DNA of 64,000 nt from Amycolatopsis sp. GM8 (GTDB lineage: Bacteria > Actinomycetota > Actinomycetes > Mycobacteriales > Pseudonocardiaceae): contig NZ_JAJKFK010000012.1 of NCBI RefSeq assembly GCF_021653975.1, positions 1 to 64,000 on the forward strand, written 5' to 3'. The position numbers were made by a program, and so were the translations under genes. The notes under the pieces are model-generated. The model was not told where the DNA came from. It searched no databases and saw only the letters and a list, made by a program, of their open reading frames with translations. This document shows positions 61,434 to 64,000 of the stretch, in pieces. How positions within the stretch are numbered: position 1 is the first letter of the stretch; each line of letters starts with the position of its first letter.

Positions 61434-62486
61434 GTGACTACCAAAATCGCGCTCTTCAACAACAAGGGTGGCGTCAGCAAGACCACGACTTGCTTCAATC
61501 TCGGATGGATGCTCGCCCAGCGCGGCAAGCGCGTGATCATGGTCGATGCCGATCCGCAATGCAACCTGACTGGCATGGTCCTGGACTTGAGCGGCGAGGA
61601 CGCACTTGAGGAGTTTTACAAAGCCAACGCAGGCCGAAACCTCAAAGACGCTCTTGAACCAGCATTCAAGTCACGACCTGTTCCGCTAAAACCGGTGGAC
61701 TGCGTGCCCGTAACCGGACGCGACGGATTGTTCTTAATCCCGGGCCACGTGGCACTAGCAGAAGACGAAACTTCTCTGGGAATTGCCCAACAACTATCAG
61801 AATCACTCCAGGGTCTCAGGAACCTTCCCGGAAGCTTCTCGCATCTTTTCGAGATAACTGCCGAGAAGTACCGCGCGGATTACGTCCTAATCGATCTTAG
61901 TCCGGGCCTGGGTGCGGTGAACCAAAACCTTGTAGCTACATCGGACTACTTCTTGGTGCCTTGCAGTCCGGACGTCTTCTCGGTAATGGCAATCGACTCA
62001 CTTGCGCGTGTTATCCCAAGGTGGACGTCGTGGGCGGACCGCGCGTCGAAGCTGGATGTTCTCGCTGAAGCTGATTATCCTTTCCCAAAGCCAGACCTCA
62101 AGTTTCTCGGCGTGATTATTCAACGCTTTCGACTAAAAAACGGAAAGGCGACCAGCGCGTTCCAAAAGTATTTCGAGAAGCTAAATTCAGCCGTCGCCGA
62201 GACTCTGGTGCCCGCCCTCTCGGGCGCGAATATGATGCTAGAGAATTCCGAATATCAGAATGCGGGCCTTGATAGTCATCTTGTTCTGGCGGAGATCTCA
62301 GACTTCAACACTCTGATAGCTCACTCACAACAGAAACGAAAGCCCGTCTTCACGCTGACACAAGAGGATGTTGGACGCGGAGGGAAGTTATGGGGAAACA
62401 CCGAGTCGAACATCTTGAATTTCAAGAAGACGTTCGAAGAGTTGGGCGACCGAATCACCGCACTGACCGAAGAGGCGAGGCACTGA
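61434..62486 (+). CDS. ParA/MinD-like ATPase of a HEPN two-gene unit
   Basis: 350 residues from GTG 61434, with GAGG 9 nt upstream. Deviant Walker A NNKGGVSKTTT with the signature Lys (11) and Lys 16, switch I region VDADPQCNLTG near 38, Walker B-like YVLIDLSPGLG near 146. The C-terminal third (about 240-350) is not typical of chromosome-partition ParA. No parB or parS is visible. The HEPN gene follows after 1 base. Visibly lower G+C and different codon use than the neighbours point to recent transfer. Confidence 0.88.
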   Translation: MTTKIALFNNKGGVSKTTTCFNLGWMLAQRGKRVIMVDADPQCNLTGMVLDLSGEDALEEFYKANAGRNLKDALEPAFKSRPVPLKPVDCVPVTGRDGLFLIPGHVALAEDETSLGIAQQLSESLQGLRNLPGSFSHLFEITAEKYRADYVLIDLSPGLGAVNQNLVATSDYFLVPCSPDVFSVMAIDSLARVIPRWTSWADRASKLDVLAEADYPFPKPDLKFLGVIIQRFRLKNGKATSAFQKYFEKLNSAVAETLVPALSGANMMLENSEYQNAGLDSHLVLAEISDFNTLIAHSQQKRKPVFTLTQEDVGRGGKLWGNTESNILNFKKTFEELGDRITALTEEARH

Positions 62487-62487
62487 G

Positions 62488-63108
62488 GTGCCGCCGACTA
62501 GACAGCGTCAATTCGTCGAGAATATCGGAAGATCTCGCGAACTTGTAGGTCTGGGGAAATCTATCGCGGGTCTCACCGTCGGGAGAGTAGATGCCGCGGA
62601 TATGTACCGCGCAGCACTGGTTCAGGCGGTCGCAGCTTTAGACTCGTACGTGCATGGCGTCGTGCTCGACTACGCAGTCGATATTCTCCTTCAGCGAAAA
62701 GAGCCGGGGAGCAAGACTCAGGTTGGCCTGCACTTCGGCGCGGTACGTGAATTGGTCAGCGCAACCTCTCCAACAGATCTCGAACTTCTTGCGCGAGCGC
62801 ATATTGCCGACCGCCTGAGTCGTGAGACTTTTCAGAAGCCAGACGATATTGCGACCGCCTTCGCAACAGTCGGCATCGGAAAGATCTGGTCCACAGTTTT
62901 CGGCAACGATGCTCACTCGACGAAGCAACAGCTAAGCCTCATCGTCAATCGCCGTAACCGGATAGTGCACAGCTGTGATGTGAATCCATTGAATTCGAGC
63001 GAGGTAATGCCGCTAGCAGATTCCGACGCGCTTACGGCGGCAGACTCCATAACAGAGATAGTCACCACAATCGATACAAACCTAGATGCGAACAGGTTTG
63101 CTAATTAA
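62488..63108 (+). CDS. HEPN-domain protein, putative RNase partner of ParA-like ATPase
   Basis: 206 residues from GTG 62488, 1 base after the ATPase stop. All helical. The HEPN ribonuclease motif R-x4-H is present as RNRIVH at 156-161; MYRAALVQAVAALDSYVHGVVLD near 32-55 (described) is the typical first helix of RiboL-PSP-HEPN-like proteins. HEPN proteins of this kind are metal-independent RNases in toxin-antitoxin and phage-defence systems. Low G+C like its partner. Which protein is toxin, sensor or antidote is not known. Confidence 0.75.
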   Translation: MPPTRQRQFVENIGRSRELVGLGKSIAGLTVGRVDAADMYRAALVQAVAALDSYVHGVVLDYAVDILLQRKEPGSKTQVGLHFGAVRELVSATSPTDLELLARAHIADRLSRETFQKPDDIATAFATVGIGKIWSTVFGNDAHSTKQQLSLIVNRRNRIVHSCDVNPLNSSEVMPLADSDALTAADSITEIVTTIDTNLDANRFAN

Positions 63109-63285
63109 TAACTTTTTCATAAGCTCAGCGTACAATTGTGATCTAACGCGATATGGTCGCGACCGTACAACCTTCGCCGGGAGCCCCGGCGCCATCACCT
63201 GAAGCTCGGCGGCGCGGGAAAGATTGGTGGCATGTCTGGCCGAACTTGAGATCGGGAGCGGTCCACCGCTGCTAGCCTTGGCTGC

Positions 63286-64000
63286 GTGCGTGGTGCGGGT
63301 GATCAACTCAGCATCGGGGAGCGTGTTGCCTTCTACCGGCGCCGTCGGGGGCTGTCCCAGGCTGTCTTGGCCGATCTGGTGGGCCGCACCGAGGACTGGC
63401 TGAGCAAGATCGAGCGCGGTGAGCGCGATATCCGCAGGCTGGACGTCTTGGCTGAGGTCGCGAAGGCCCTGCGCGTCACGTTGGGGGATCTGCTCGGCGA
63501 GCCGGTGCTGATGGAGGACGAGGAGCGCAACGACGACGTTCCCGCCATCCGTGACGCGCTGATGGCTCCGCGTCGGCTGTCGCGCACGTTGTTCTCCGGA
63601 TCGATGGCGCCGGAGTACATCGACCCCGCCCCGGTGGCGCAATTGGTCGAAAGTGCCTGGTCGAACTACCAGAAGGGCGACCTAGGCCACGTCGTCAGAG
63701 CGCTCCCGGACCTGATCAAGACCACGCAGCAGATGGAGGCTGCCTCGGCGGGTGATCCGGCGTACCAGCGAGGTTGCGCGGCCGTCTCGGCGCGAGTGCA
63801 TCATCTGACGGCGACCACGTTGAGCAAGATCGGTGAGGCGGACCTGTCTTGGATTGCGGCAGAGCGGGCGATGCAGGCCGCGGACGGAGGCGGACGACCC
63901 GCTGGTCCTGGCCTCGGCGGCCCGCTCGGGCACGCACGCGCTCTTGGCGGTCGGTCGGTTCGAGGACGCGTTGGAGCCGGGCGAGGCTGCTGCGAAGTGG
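63286..64000 (+). pseudogene. Xre-type HTH regulator, frameshifted, cut by right edge
   Basis: GTG 63286 has TAGCCT ending 7 nt upstream (leaderless). Residues 8-65 form an HTH_3 domain (IGERVAFYRRRRGLSQ, LADLVGRTEDWLSKIERGER). A helical TPR-like part follows to AERAMQAAD near 200. One extra G near 63885 then shifts the frame; removing it restores EADDPLVLASAARSGTHALL and ALEPGEAAAKW to the window end. Either a real lesion or a sequence error. Such Xre proteins are common regulators in actinomycetes. Confidence 0.7.

Noticed and set aside
61434..62486. Plasmid or chromosome partition ParA
   Set aside because: No ParB or parS-like repeats nearby; a HEPN gene follows directly, so a partition role is not the favoured reading.

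Overview
The window is GC-rich (by eye about 70% G+C over most of its length) and its gene content points to a filamentous actinobacterium, most likely the Amycolatopsis/Pseudonocardiaceae group. The evidence is the rsmI-pmt divergent pair, DasR-type control of a hexosaminidase, leaderless starts with a TAnnnT box 6-8 nt upstream, an integrative-element FtsK relic, and many LysR/IclR/LacI/TetR regulators with small catabolic operons. The genus is inferred, not proven.

Region 1 (1-13.4 kb) is accessory. A huge secreted RHS/YD-repeat protein (minus strand, C-terminus beyond the left edge) is divergent from a 1,915-residue secreted LamG/CBM protein whose SGNH-hydrolase-like domain looks catalytically dead and is split by the LamG domain. 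Next come a small gene with a near-perfect Shine-Dalgarno sequence and a frameshifted FtsK/TraB-type translocase fragment, relics of an integrated conjugative element.

Region 2 (13.4-30 kb) is metabolic and core. It has a LysR/IclR/MFS catabolic cluster around a DUF6282-type hydrolase, a bicupin and an HpcH/HpaI aldolase; a CitA/DcuS-like two-component system divergent from a NitT/TauT-type ABC importer; a G1-type endopeptidase; a quinone-oxidoreductase-like enzyme; rsmI; and protein O-mannosyltransferase.

Region 3 (26.1-40.4 kb) carries several families of short repeats and hairpins at convergent gene ends: 21-bp tandem units, a folded element with three GAA-loop hairpins inside a 23-bp stem, and a nested perfect inverted repeat with a partial second copy near 40.4 kb. 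Genes include a membrane Ser/Thr kinase with its kinase domain at the C-terminus, a two-gene unit whose products share an amyloid-like GAFNVGG motif, prpE, an SDR, a GH20 hexosaminidase behind a dre-like site, an SGNH hydrolase and a TetR regulator.

Region 4 (40.4-55 kb) holds an aromatic amino acid decarboxylase, a pair of bacterial PH-domain membrane proteins, a phytoene-desaturase-like FAD oxidoreductase, a disrupted DUF2306 gene, and a methyltransferase. It also has a six-gene LacI-controlled operon (sugar-type ABC importer without its ATPase, inositol-monophosphatase-like and glycerophosphodiesterase genes) with three exact copies of a 12-bp operator, then a tautomerase, a carboxymuconolactone decarboxylase-like protein and a LysR regulator.

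Region 5 (55-64 kb) is an integration hotspot. Two 118-bp copies of a tRNA-Ala 3'-half fragment lie 3,980 bp apart, each followed by a dead VapBC-like toxin-antitoxin locus, with an integrase remnant just before the second copy. The segment between carries three membrane-protein genes (Sap/GAP-like, FUSC, K+ channel). Beyond it is a lower-GC two-gene unit, a ParA-like ATPase plus an Rx4H HEPN protein, my best candidate for an undescribed defence or toxin system. The window ends in a frameshifted Xre-type regulator.
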